A program made the position numbers and the translations under genes. Under the pieces are notes generated by a model. That model saw only the letters and a program-made list of their open reading frames with translations. It made no database searches and was not told the origin of the DNA. From NCBI GenBank assembly GCA_037833965.1, contig AP031357.1, positions 20,170,001 through 20,234,000 of the forward strand: a DNA stretch of 64,000 nucleotides, in the 5' to 3' direction. The DNA is from Marchantia polymorpha subsp. ruderalis (lineage: Eukaryota; Streptophyta; Marchantiopsida; Marchantiales; Marchantiaceae). Shown here piece by piece: positions 25,801-38,055 of the stretch. Every line of letters begins with the position of its first letter. The stretch's first letter is position 1.

Positions 25801-28800
25801 TGCCTATGTTTTCCAAGTGCAGGGCTTCTTTTGATGCCTTTAAACGCCCTGTGTTTTGTTTTTGTATTTTCCCGTTAGAATTTTGCACTCTATACGAGAA
25901 ACACTTTGTTCTAGAGTTTCCAGAGTAGAGAAATTGTATGATGAATTGGAAGTCGTCTAGTCTTAGGAAGGTGTAACATGCGGATCTGAAACCTTGAAAG
26001 AGTGTGCATCTTTTATGCCTTTTGACGTAATGTGCTTGATTGGTTTCCAGGTTGCTATTATGTAACTAGGGATCCTGATTTTTTGCATGACTTCTGGAAT
26101 ACTTGTCTTCGTGCTTGCAAAAGAGTCCCCGAGACATCATAAGTGTTTCCTTTTTCCGGAACCCTTTTACTGACCTCATTGGTGACTAAATTCCCTGTCA
26201 GGGTGATCCCGCAACAATTTATTCGTACGAGTTATCCATTAAATATTAACTCAGCATATGTTTCGCAGGCCTTATGGTGTTACTAGGTAAATAAAACCTC
26301 GAGTTCTTACAAAAGCGCAGTTTACTGAACGTGTGCGCGAATTTCTTGTGCTTGAACCATGCAGGTATTATAGCAGAGCTCTTTTCGAGGGAGTACAGAT
26401 TGTCGATCCTGATATGGTATTCCCCTTCTTAACTTTATCTGACCTGGAGGTTTTCAGACAGTTCTAAACGTAGTCTTAATTCACCAAATCCGTGTAATTG
26501 TCATAGCGGCGGTTCAGTATATTTTGTAGCTATCAGGTTTCGTGGCTAGAACATCTCTTTGTTCGCTTTAGCCATGCTCTCCAGCTTAGATGTTGAAGAG
26601 CATGGCTGAAGCGCAGTACAGATTTGAAAGCTATATCTAGTGGTTTATTTTTGTATCGAATTTCACTGATTTTGTATCGAAACCTTAATGCATGGACTTG
26701 ATGATTTTCCCTGTCAAACACATTTCTAATGGGATGCATGTGTTACCTAAATTCAGGGAGAGTTCCTTTGTCCCGTGTGCCGACGTCTCGCCAATTCCAT
26801 TCTTCCTGCCTTTTCTGGAAATGCCATCCCTGACAATCAGAGCAGGGCTCTCAACACAAGAGAAGCCTTGCAGTTACGTCCTTGTGCGGTAGAATCTAAA
26901 GTCTGCAAAGTGGAAACTAGTTCGTCAACAAATCTGCAGTTGGATCAAGCATTCCGCTTGTTGCTGAATGCCGAGTCTTTGGTCAATAAAACTGGATTTC
27001 GAAAAGCAGTAAGTACCCAACTGTCAGATTCAATCAAAGGGGCACTGGAAACTCTTGCAATCAGGCTTTATGGGCTCTTTCATCCGGACAAAGATCATCT
27101 TAGTGTACAAGCACACGGACGAGTGCCTCAGAGTTTACATCTCTGGGATGTTTTCCGCTACTCGTTAATGTCTTCCGAGTTAGCAGCTCGAACACGACAG
27201 AGGACCATGCAGGGATCGTTAAGTGGTTTGGTGATGCTTGAAGAAGGTGGAGATGGCGCGAAAGGATCTATCTTACCTCTCCTGTTACAGGCTGCCAAAG
27301 CAACTCAAGGACAAAGCAGGCAGATTGTGCTACTCCGATCACGCGGACTGCAGCTTTTAGTTGATTCCATCATTCATGGTGTAACCAGAGATCCGTTCCC
27401 CGAACAAACTTTGGCAGGTGAACTTGCGATTCTATGTTGAGAGTTTTTCGGAGTGCATACAACTGCTTACGAGCTCATCGTAACTTTGTAATGGAGAGAC
27501 TGGTCATTTTGAATTTTATATTTTTGCAGTACTCTCAGTCGAAAGTAATGGTTTCTTTGTGCTGCAGGAAACTACACCTCGCTACAACAATATCTTGAGA
27601 AAAGTCAGGATTCATCAGATGTGCAGTTTTGGAAGCGCTTGGCTGATCCCGTTCTTATTCATGACTCGTTTTCCTCATTGATCTGGTTGTTATTTTGCTT
27701 ACCGGCGCCACTGCCACCAGAGGGAGGTCCTTTCACGGTGCTCGTGCATTTATTCTATATGGTTTGTCTCACACAGGTATTAATCCTCTCCCCACAAGTA
27801 TATCGGTACGGGTCTGTCTTTGAGACGGCGCCTATTCACGAAAGTCTGCTATGAAGGCTGCTTGTTTAAGACTACATGCTCAGACTTCCATATCCCAATA
27901 TGCAAGTCTGAGCATGTAATCTAAAACTCATTGTTGCCAACTTTTGTTCATAATTGATTACCAAATCAACCTCTTGATTTCTTTCCGTGTTTTCGTGCTT
28001 TTTTCTAGCCTGTGTGTAGAGTGTTGAGGAAGGAGCTTGAAGATAACAATAGAACATCAAGAATGTGGTAGGGATATGTATTCATGGTCGCTTATTCTGT
28101 AAACCTGGTGTTGTCACGTGTAGGTCATTGCGTATCATGGAATAGCACTCGCGTCAGAAGCCGAAGTAGGGTCATCCGTACCGAGCTTTGTAACAGCTGT
28201 TCAAGCTGCCTTAAGCGGAGCTGCGCTTAGTCCCGTGGATGATGACAAATCTGCTGTTCCCCCCTGTCCATCGCTGGACGTCATCCGTCAACTGACATTA
28301 CCATACCTTCGACAATGTTCCTTACTGAAGAAGCTACTATCAGGAACAGGTCAAGTGGTGCCTGTAGCTAGGGCCCATCTTTGGGAGCTCTCACAGAATA
28401 GTTCCTCAGCTTTTTCACGATCAACCAGCACACCATCGGGTGATGGCAGGCACGAGGAGGAGGAAGTTGCGAATGAGTTGGAAGAACTTGATCAGCTTGA
28501 GACTCTCTTCGCGATTCCTCCCTTGACTTCTTTGTTGACGGATGAGCGTCTTCTAAGTGTTGCCCTGACCTGGTGTCAGCATGCGCGTACTGCTATAGGC
28601 AAAGAATTTCATATCAAGTCATATATACCCCGCCCAGTGAGGGCTGTTCCTTTTAAGTTGATGGAACTCCCACATTTGTTTCAAGACCTTTTGCAGCGGT
28701 AAGCTGGAGAGCTGGATCAAGTTTGAAAGCAAGCATAGATTTGTAACTGCTCTGCTACTTGTTGCTTGTTCAATCAGTACCGTTCACGTCATGCTCAACC

Positions 28801-30231
28801 CCGTTGTTTCCAGATGTGATTGTTTGTCTAACATGGTATTTTTTTCTCCATAGCTATGTGAAAGAACGATGCCTTCGATGTGGGAAAGTTCCGGATAAGC
28901 CTGCACTTTGTTTATTATGTGGGACGCTCGTTTGTGCCATCACCAGCCGACCATGTGCCTGCAGCAGGTTGGTGAAAATTCTTCTCTTATATAAGTACTA
29001 TCAATGGAGATTGTCATTTTGTACACTTTTTTTTTTGGGGGTTTAATTTTTCGTGTAGTTGGCGTTTGGTCCTTTTTCTTTCTATCTAGAAGTAGAGGTA
29101 GCATTCACGTGGGTCTTCCAGGCGTGGAAATGTTTTTGTGACACATCAGTTAACTCCATCACTAATTCACTCGTCTCACCAGTGTTCCTAAAATTTGACT
29201 ATCACGATAGAGATTGATTATCAGAAGCGATCAAATTTTTATTGTGACTTCGTTATTTGTCTTTTGCTACCTCCTTACTTCAAGGAACCACCGGAATTGG
29301 ATTGTCTGATGCCGTTCTTATGTGAAGTCCAGATTGCTATTTGCAAATTCGTATTCTAGCCCTGTATTTGAAACACCCTGATGTGTGGCCCGTATGCCGA
29401 TTATGGTCGCAGTTTGAATAAGCAAGGTGAATGCTACCGGCATGCGATGGCGTGTGGTGCCGGTGTTGGAGTCTTTCTGATGCTCCGGGTATTGCCACGT
29501 TTCTAATAAGCATATTTTAATAGGAAGTTGTTTTTCTGCAAAGTGTCAGGCAGGATGAATGCTACATTTTTTTTGAGAGTAGGGAGTTGGGGAAGAGCTC
29601 TTCCTGTGTACGTACTGAACTAGACTAGAAGTTAACTCTTTCAGCTGCCGAGTTTGATGTCACCTTGTTTCAGTATTTCGTTACTAGAGCTTCGTATGCC
29701 TGACAGGGTCCATAGGTTCCGTCGGTTCTCTATGTATGGTTTTCCTCTCGTGACCCTGATGTTCGGAATTTGTTGTGTTGCAGAGGACCAACATTCTGCT
29801 TCAGCGATGTGAACGACAGGCGAATTGGCCATCACCTTACTTGGATGCATTTGGAGAGGAGGTAGGGAAAATGGATTCGCGTAGTGCATATGGTGAATAA
29901 TTTTGGACCACTTTCATTGATATCATCGTCTTGCTTATCTGAAATGTGTTTCTAAGATACACAATTCGTCTTTTTGTACATTCTGCAGGATATGGATCAA
30001 AGAGGAAAGCCTTTATTTTTGAGTGAAGACAGATACGCCGCTCTTACTGCGATGGTACCCCTTACATCCTACTCAAGTGTTTTGGGTTTGTTCGTATTAT
30101 GTAGTTGAAGGTGCCCATTAGTTTATGGAGTCCATATGTACTAAGGCTATTTTGGGGTGCAGATCGCGTCACATGGGCTGGATTACAGTTCTTTGGTGCT
30201 TGCTCAAACAACACGTCAGACCCTCTTTTGA
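16818..30231 (+). CDS. PRT6: PRT6-type N-recognin E3 ubiquitin ligase (UBR box, RING), 17 exons
   Basis: This is the plant UBR/PRT6 family ligase of the N-degron pathway, which binds basic N-terminal residues; in plants it controls oxygen and nitric oxide sensing through ERF-VII turnover. Exons: 16818-16922, 17899-19038, 19983-21415, 21811-21951, 22069-22312, 23277-24161, 24371-24577, 24913-25646, 26365-26416, 26757-27417, 27568-27776, 28124-28698, 28854-28967, 29413-29488, 29784-29861, 29989-30054, 30163-30231. They total 6789 nt and 2262 residues, somewhat longer than the roughly 2000 usual for angiosperm PRT6. All phases agree. The UBR box lies at about 129-203 (CSGARGICGAVW, then CKTCEHDPTC, CFKAGDHSNHDYS and GGCCDCGD). 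The RING is split by a long insert: C1366/C1369, CGHAVHQEC at 1611-1619, CPVC at 1652-1655. The C-terminal cap holds CGAGVGVFL and YLDAFGEED. The exon 1 Met is the first ATG giving a phase-0 join. Confidence 0.93.
22886..22909. repeat. Perfect 24-nt palindrome in PRT6 intron 5
   Basis: Each half is ATCCAACTATTA and its exact complement follows with no spacer. It lies in the intron between exons 5 and 6. Confidence 0.85.
26564..26613. repeat. 17-nt inverted repeat in PRT6 intron 9
   Basis: The left arm starts CGCTTTAGCCATGC and the right arm ends GCATGGCTGAAGCG. There is one mismatch in 17 and a spacer of 16 nt. It is intronic, between exons 9 and 10. Confidence 0.8.
27873..27918. repeat. 21-nt inverted repeat (tight hairpin) in PRT6 intron 11
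   Basis: The left arm is 27873-27893 and the right arm 27898-27918. They pair over 21 positions with a single mismatch around a 4-nt loop; the core of the left arm is TACATGCTCAGACTT. It could be a small foldback element or a structured intron segment. Confidence 0.85.
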
Positions 30232-33141
30232 TATTCGAAGATCACTTCTGAAGTATGAACTGGTCCTAGACTATGATCTCAGCAGCTGGTGTTGAGGCAT
30301 GGTTGTCCGGCCTGACGAAGTAGAGACAGAGTATGGATACGATCGTGGTTGCAGGTCGAATCACGTGAAATGGATTTTTTTCTCTCGTGTTAGATAACAC
30401 ATGTGACCAAGTTTGAGGATGGACACGATATCTACGTGAAGCCCATCAGTGCTATTTGTTACTCAGGTAAGTCGCATTTGTTTTATATGATGTTTTATAT
30501 TTGTTAAGATCTACAACTCTTGTCCTTTGTTTACAAGGCTTAATCTGTGATGATTTTAAAGATCTTTCTGGAAATTCAGAAGGCCGTCAAATGGAGATGT
30601 TGTTTGTGGCTCAGTAGGAACTTTGTTTTACAACTGCGCTTGAAGAAGATGGATTCGAAGAGAAATCAACTTAATATCCTTTTCGTTGGGTGTAATGTTT
30701 CTCCGCGATCACAGCTCGTCTCTTAGCAAAGATGGACAGGCAGCAATTGAAACGATGTGCGAATTCTGAAGCAAATGTTTGGGAGTTGTGCAGGTTTATA
30801 AGTTATCACATCGTTTGATGGTTGACCTTCAGTTGGATCTGAGACCAAAGTGGTTGCCAGCGTCAACAGGACTCGCTGGAACCCTACATGTCTACCCTGC
30901 AAAATAACATTAATGATAGCAAGCAATTTTCAGTGTACAGTAATGACTCAACTAGAGTAGGAGGTGATGTTTGCAGTGGCATTTCATTAGTCCAATTTAT
31001 GCAGGTTTATCTTACAAATGTATATACTTGCATTGGTGTGAATATATATTGGAAACAACTCCTGGAAGTTCAATTAGTTAGATTCAACTGAGAAATGGTG
31101 ATTAAACAGTTGTCCATTTGTCCTTGTAGAAATTTCAATACTGGTTGCGTTTTCGCACTTCCGCAACCCATTGATATATGATGTAGTAAGGTTGTGTTTT
31201 GATGGATACTGGATGTCGTTTTTTCCCAGCGGCCACTTGCTCCTCGGTTCTGGGATATACGCGTTGAGATTTTCTAGTCTTGTTCTATGGTTTATTTATG
31301 GAATTCACTTCGGATAGGCCCGGCTTGTGGCCGAGATTTGATGTCGATGTTAAGTACTCGGCTTCTACGTCCAGTGTTTGCATTGGGGCGGGAATGGGTT
31401 GCTCTTGTTCTCAATGTGTGGATAAACAGAAGGCACTCTTACGGCGCTTAGAGCTGACTCTGGCTTCTGAGCAGGAGAGCTTGTGTGTGTGCAGGTGGAG
31501 GGGTGTCCGAAGTAAAGATAAGTACTTGGCCCCGTAAATCACAATAAACAGGTTTCACCCTCGTAAATGCTTCCTTACGATGTATTCCAATTCAGACCTG
31601 GATTCAATGGCGAAGCAATAAGCCAGTTTATATGCTTTCCCAGATTTCCTTAATGACTACGTAAGTAATCTTGAAGGTATGGTGTGCTGTCATCTAACCA
31701 TCTTGCCATGTCCAAATGAGGAGCATCATATTATATGGGGATAATATTAGCGATTTACTTATGCCCAAAAGGACTTGACAGTAACATTATGTGTTGATAA
31801 ATCATATCTTACATGGCTATACTCAAACGAACGCAATTCAGAGGTGCTAATCTTTTTTGAGAGCTAGTGGATTGAATAAATCCACGAAGGAGTTCACAGT
31901 ACTCTCAAATGTACTGTTAGCTTGTGATACAGTTGGTAGCCCAGGGGAAGTCCAAAGTATTTGTAGCCCGAATGGTAAAATGGGCTAAATATTAAATGAA
32001 GAAATGGTTGGTCAGAAGCATATAGAAGATGCTTATACACAGAAAATCTCACCTCGGATAGAGAGCTTTGCTCTCAAAACCAAGATAAAACCAGCCGAAA
32101 AGGCGAGTTAGTATACTATGACACAAAAAGTCAATATGATTTCAGACTGAACTGTAGTTTAGATCCAGATTTGACGTTTATTATTATGGAACACTCTTCT
32201 TATCAAGAATTAAATTTAGATATTACTTTGGTTCAATATGTCCACAATCGATAAACATGTTTGACTTTTGTTTCGGTAGGGTGTATTATTCATCAGTTTT
32301 CTAAATCGTCCTAGCCATTCAAAACATCAGTATCTTGGAATAATACCGTCTGTCAAGTTGATCTGGTGTATTCACGACAACACCGTAAAACGGCGACTCG
32401 CTTAGTTGCACAAACTGCCGTACTGTCAGTTGTTAGGGATCCAATTTCTTTCTATCTTTCTTGCTTCATGGTCCATTCGGGCAGACCCGAGTCAGCCGGA
32501 TTTTATCTTAGTTTAGGGGATTTGAGGGTCGGCGGATTTCGACCGGACTCAACTTTCGACAACCATGTAGACGCTGTCAACTGGATTAAATTCCGACAAC
32601 CATGTAGAGGCCGCAAAGCCCCATCTAAAGTAATGTAGTGGAATCTAAACTAAAGGTTACTAAAACTAAACCGCAAGAGGGATAGCTCAGTTGGAATTCC
32701 CAATAAACTCAACTGTAATATTTGTAATCCAAACAATGATAATATATTATGGCGACAAAATTTTAGACGGCAAAGTTTAGGGTTTTTGAAAATAGAATCA
32801 CATCGATATCTTCCAGCTCGTTGATGTTTCGACGTTGCTTTTGGGTGTCAATGTTAGTGCTTTGAGGAGCTCGTGCTTGTACTTTTCTTGTCATTTCAGG
32901 TGCTTTTTGCAGGTGTGATGACAATATGGAGGCAGGATGGATTGTGCAGAATCCACCGTGTGATGGACCTTTTAATTCGCTAATCTTGAATTGGTCGAAT
33001 GGGACAGCCTATATCAAAAGCTGAAGGCTTAACAATTTTGTTTCGGGAGACTCATCTTGTTATAGTGATGCGAAGACGGAATTTGTGACACGCTGCTCAT
33101 GAAAGGGTGGAGGACCTAGGCACCGTTGGGAATCATATACA
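30232..33141. other. PRT6 3' flank and intergenic DNA
   Basis: This follows the PRT6 stop at 30229-30231. A poly(A)-signal hexamer AATAAA occurs at 31543-31548 and might end a long 3' UTR, but nearer signals may be used. Frames at 31280-31537 and 32366-32638 show no recognised domain. A 16-nt match to the 5' part of a tRNA lies at 32679-32694 (separate entry). The rest is moderately AT-rich with nothing identified. Confidence 0.4.
32679..32694 (+). pseudogene. tRNA 5'-end fragment with an A box
   Basis: GGGATAGCTCAGTTGG matches the D-arm and pol III A box of plant tRNAs (tRNA-Phe type). The following bases do not continue as a tRNA and no B box (GGTTCGA) was seen within about 80 nt. It is a fragment, perhaps the head of a decayed SINE, or chance. 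Confidence 0.35.
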
Positions 33142-35376
33142 ATGTATTATTGCAAATATGGTACTCGAGAAAGGGGCAAGAAGAGTATACTTAGTTCAAA
33201 TTTTATTCAAGATCCATCAACAAAGGCAAAATTTGATCTAGGTAGCAGGGATAGATTAGATCATGATTCTCATCACAAGGTTTATCAGTGCAGTTTTAGT
33301 GCCATTAAACTGTTGTCTAATGTTCACATTCCATCAGGGACCACAAAGTTGCTATACAAGCATAGAAGACAGGTAAATGTTGCAGGTGTAGCTTGTCATG
33401 GCACAACGTGTCCGGATAGTGTTGGCTTGCCATCTCCGAAGGCGCACAATTTATCCTCCGAAAGCAAGTAACGACATATTTCTAATATTTTTAATGTATT
33501 TGTTTATCGTTCACAGTTAATCGCTTGTCATATTTGTAATATGTACAATAAGTTTATTATTATTACAGTTTGTAAAACTTTGACGCTAAGCAAGCACGTT
33601 GTCTAATATTTTCTACGTTCTTTCGCCAAGGAGTGGGTTGAATGCGAGTTAAAAAGAGATTTCACTCCTCCACAAATTTTCATGCGTACTACAAAAGCAC
33701 TGTTTGAAAATCATTAGAGCTTAGGCTACGTGCAAGGTACTCCTATTAGAGATCATTATTTCATATCTGCTGATGTGTATAATATGAAATTGGAGCTCGA
33801 CACAGAAACTTGGAGAAGTCATGTTAATGATAGAAATAGCAGCGAATTATAGATGAAAGCGAATTCATATCAAGTTGTTTTGTATCACGCACCAAAAAGT
33901 GATATATTTAAACCATTGAGGCTTGTTGTTACAAGAGCCTTGCTCCTAATATGGTTGCTAAAACATGGAATTGGAGGTTGTGTTGCTATAGATGAAACGC
34001 ATGGCACGTAGAATAATATTCTACTTGTCCATTCTGATGGTTTTGTCATCAGACTTCCATGATTATGTATATTCTACCTCACAATTTGCAATATCTGCAA
34101 GATACTTGGAAAAATGACGGTTTGGAGCTTTGACTAGTCTAGTAAGACGTTATTGAACTTCTCAATGTATGTTGTATATGTTGTTTTATAACTTGATCAA
34201 GTCTAGCTTATCAATACATAAAAATAGCAAATCATTCATTTCCATCAAGTTTAGCTTAATATCAATGAAGATGATTACTTTGTAGACGACTGCTAGCAGC
34301 TAACTGATACGTTTAATTTATTTTTTGCAATGCAGTATCCATTGTACATCATTATGGTGTTTGACGAATATGAACACGGACATCCTACTATCATTGGATT
34401 CCTCAAAAGAAAAGAAACACAAGATCTGGTGGAATTATTATCTGCAGTGAAAAACATTATTATATCCTTGGATGGATGCCCTCTTGCTTCATGACGGATT
34501 GTGCTGACAATGAGAGAGTTGCCCTAAACATTGTTTTTTTGCATATCCCTGTATTTCTTTGCATATATCATGTTCAAAAAGCATGGACAAAGAAATTGAT
34601 TGACATTATGCGTGATCATGAAAAGAGAGCTATTATGAATGCTACATTAGAAGACATGTGCTTTGGAAGCACATTGATTGCTGATGGAAAAGAATTTGAT
34701 GTGAAAAATCTACTGCGATGAAGCTTCTGTTATTTTTAAAAAAAATTCAACTCTCTGAGCCACAATTTGTGAAGTAATTCTAAAGAAAATGGGAGCCTTG
34801 TATGGGTAAGTGTAAGTTTGTAACATGTGCATTCTATATGGAGTTATTACATTTTGGAAGTCGTTTTTTGCTTAATGGTCTTCCACAAGTACATCTAACT
34901 TATTATTTTCGAATTCAGATCAATGGATTCGTGATGAATGGAGGAAGACATGCCGTAACAATCAAGATATCACCAACGGTATGGAATCAATGCATAGACA
35001 CATGAAGGATTTTCTTTATGGCTGGCGCAGGAATGCACATAAACAACGTTTGGATCATACAGTATATAGTCGGCTAGGGGATTTTGTAATGAGAATTTGA
35101 TACAAAAATCAGAAGAAGCTAATTGGCTTTATTCCAAATGAGAAAAAAGTTCAGCGTGTGATTGTTGTGATCATCAAGACAAGATCTATGCTAAATGTCC
35201 TTGTTACTTGGCCTCATGACTATGCAGGCCCCGCATTAGTGGGCTCTACATCAAAGCCCAATAGAAGTTATCTTGTAAATTGGAGACGAGAAAAGTATGC
35301 ATACGAGTGCTTTTGGTCACTTCAAGTCAATTTTTACAAACATCAAATACACCTCAGATTGCAATTCTCTCTTTGA
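33142..35376 (+). pseudogene. Broken Mutator-like (MULE) transposase with zinc-finger ends
   Basis: Several plus-strand blocks in different frames together follow the layout of a MULE transposase. At 33142-33471 there is a Cys/His-rich N-terminal part (YYCKYGTRERGKKS, then YQCSF and VNVAGVACHGTTC). Near 33990 VAIDETHGT matches the first catalytic Asp region (D.TH.T). At 34321-34721 the second Asp region reads FMTDCADNERVAL followed by CIYHVQKAWTKKL, with a one-base frame change just before it. Near 34970 TNGMESMHRHMKDF matches the N.iE..hr.lK block. At about 35280-35350 YECFWSLQVNFYKHQ is a SWIM zinc finger whose Cys residues have largely been lost. In-frame stops and frameshifts show it is dead. 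No terminal inverted repeats or 9-bp target duplication were identified. Confidence 0.72.
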
Positions 35377-37824
35377 TTGCATATATTACATATATTGGTT
35401 GCATTTGTATATTTGATTAACACTGTTTGTTTCATGTGTGTCTAGATTTTTATTCTACGAAGTAAATGATATTGTGAGATCAACATCCGCATTTGTTTGG
35501 GCATACGCTTCGGTGGAATACGAGGTGGAATTAAAGAGCTCTTTTATAAAGGTCCTTCATCACAAATATATGATTTAAATGAAGATCCCGTGAGTCCAAG
35601 AGAATTTGCACATATTGAAGTCAAAAATGATCACCATGATATTTTCAACCCCACATAAGGTACTTTAAACTATCATTTCAATGTCACGATTTGTGCGGCC
35701 ATGCAACTCTGTGAAGCTATCTAACCGTATATGTTCTCTCAGTTATCAGATAAGGACAGCCCTATAGAAAAAGCAACAAAGCCAACAGATTTTAGTAAGA
35801 AGAAAAGACCAAGTGTGCTCTTTGTTATACGGCTGAAATACTTTTTTTATGAAAGCTCTAGTATGATCAAAGTGGGAGAGCTAGAGCTCCGGCATTGCAT
35901 TGGATGTATCAAGGAGTCTCACCAAACATAGAGTAGTGGTAGAATACTTTTTGTTGCACACATGTGGTGTACAGCCATGCTAGACAAGCCCAACTCATCA
36001 TTCAGGAAATTGACTTGGCTTGAAAGATTATCATGCATTAAATGTCGTAAGCCACAGAGAGTACTTGAAACAGTAGTAAGATTAAGATCCCAACCGCAGA
36101 TTTAGGAAAGGTAGAAGAATTTGCTTTGCAGAAGGTAATTGAACATATACATTTATATGTAGTCTTTCTTTTCAAATCTCACTTTGTAAATTTTGCAATT
36201 TGAAAAGAAAAAAAAGTTTATAAATTTTGGGAAAAAACTTGTAAGATTTTTATTCATAGAATCGAATAATATTTTTTTGAAAAAACTGTATCATGTGAAA
36301 AAATACTTCATAGTATATGATTTCAAATATTTATTAGATTAAAATAAAAAATTAAATAACATAGTAATATAATAAAACATGTTACATTTAAACCATAATG
36401 TATTCAATAGTTGAATGGATAAAAAAAAATTGGTGTTTCAGTTTATCAAAATGATTTGATGCAACTTCAAAAAATTATTGTCAATTGAGTATTGTTGATT
36501 TGCTTTGCATGTTTTTGATGTTAATGGTCTCAAAATATATTATAGTAAAAATAATATTTAAATATAAAATTGACAGATTCAATGTTTTTATTCATAAATT
36601 TGCATAAATTTAATAAAAAAAGAAAGAAAGAATTTTTTTTTGTTAATTTAGCTTCTCATTTCCTATAAATTTTATCATAATGGTTACAAGATCATGATGG
36701 AAAAATTTCGCACTTGTCAACTTTATTCCACCAAAGTTTTTTATGACACAAATTAGGGTTTTATGAGTAAAGCATCTTGTATTTCCGTGAACATTGTTGC
36801 ATATACATAAGGAATTTTGTGAAATTTGTCATGACTTTTGGTGCAAGTTGTTTCATATATATATTTCTTGCTTTCTATTAACTAAAATTTTGTCGCAACA
36901 AGATTATTTTAACCATTAATTTGTATTACATAGAAATAGCAAATTCAAATGCACAAATTGAACACAAATTTTGATCGGCCGCTTCAAATTTTCAAAGAAT
37001 TTAGCGTTCACATCCAAAAAAAATTTCTAAGAAGATTTATTGGAAAAATTTACCAGCAAAAATAATTACAAATTCGAATTAAAAACTAATTTCTTTAAAA
37101 TAAAAAAATATAATTTAAACTTAAATTTTCAATTTGAAATTTAAACTCATCACAAAACTTGCATTGTAAGTTTTATTTTGATTACAAAATTGATAAATAA
37201 TATTTTTGCAAATCATAGTTTTCAAGTGTAAATTTTATCTTTAATTTCAAATCAGATTATTACTCATTTTTAAACTTCCAAATCAGATTTTTCTATATAA
37301 TAACAAGTGGACAGCAAACAAAAATGTTCAAGACGAAAAATATACTTCACCATCCTAAGTACTCTATTCAATTATATTCCGTAATAGAAATCAAAAGGTC
37401 AACTGGACCAGTACAATTCAGCAACTCAGTACAATTGCCGTAACACTTCCTACTCTATGCAACGCGGATTATTTCTCCTTGTATCCTTGTATCAGTTGTT
37501 TGGCTACAAAGTACATTTATTGATTGCGACTTCTAACTAAATGTTACTACTGCCCGGAGTGACAAACATAGATGAGGTCGCAGTGGGTAACAGCGATTTT
37601 AGTGATCCGAATAGGCCAAATGTGACTCACTCGCTCGTTCCACAAAGAAACAGGGCCAAAATCGAGCTATGCAGAGAAAAAAAAATAAAAAATTTTGTCG
37701 TCATAACGGGAAGGTGAGCTGGGCCATGCTCTCAAAGTCCGGGACCTAGGTCGGTGAGAGCACTTTCGAGGCAGCTATATTCGCCTCGAATTGATGACCG
37801 CCAAGTCCTAGACCTACCCGTGAA
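35377..37824. other. AT-rich spacer after the MULE remnant
   Basis: No gene seen. 35400-36130 may hold further decayed MULE sequence but no motif is clear. 36150-37330 is very AT-rich with A/T runs. 37350-37820 returns to balanced composition, leading into the tandem repeats. Confidence 0.45.
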
Positions 37825-38055
37825 TCTCGTCTGTTCTAAAGACACTTTGTTATGCAACTTCCGAGAGCAGTAAAGGAAGCTGCAATATAATGTTGTGCAT
37901 TTCTCGTTTGTTCTAAAGACACTTTGTTATGCAGCTTCCGAGAGCAGTAAAGGAAGCTGCAATATAATGTTGTGCATTTCTCGTTTGTTCTAAAGACACT
38001 TCGTTATGCAACTTCCGAGAGCAGTAAAGGAAGCTTCAATATAATGTTGTGCATT
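37825..38055. repeat. Three tandem 77-bp repeats, each with a hairpin
   Basis: Units run 37825-37901, 37902-37978 and 37979-38055, each starting tctcgt(c/t)tgttctaaagac. They differ at only a few positions. Each unit contains an inverted repeat of 9-nt arms, GCAGCTTCC and GGAAGCTGC, around a 12-nt loop. The arms are perfect in unit 2, with one arm change in unit 1 and two in unit 3. The array lies about 1.5 kb beyond the stop of the minus-strand lipase gene. Confidence 0.9.

Noticed and set aside
31280-31537. Frame in the PRT6 3' flank with a Cys-rich patch
   Set aside because: It shows no recognisable zinc-binding pattern, lies in the probable 3' UTR or spacer, and its splice context does not extend PRT6, which ends cleanly at 30231.
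37825-38055. CRISPR-like array
   Set aside because: The 77-bp units are directly adjacent with no unique spacers, in a plant nuclear setting; this is an ordinary tandem repeat with internal hairpins.
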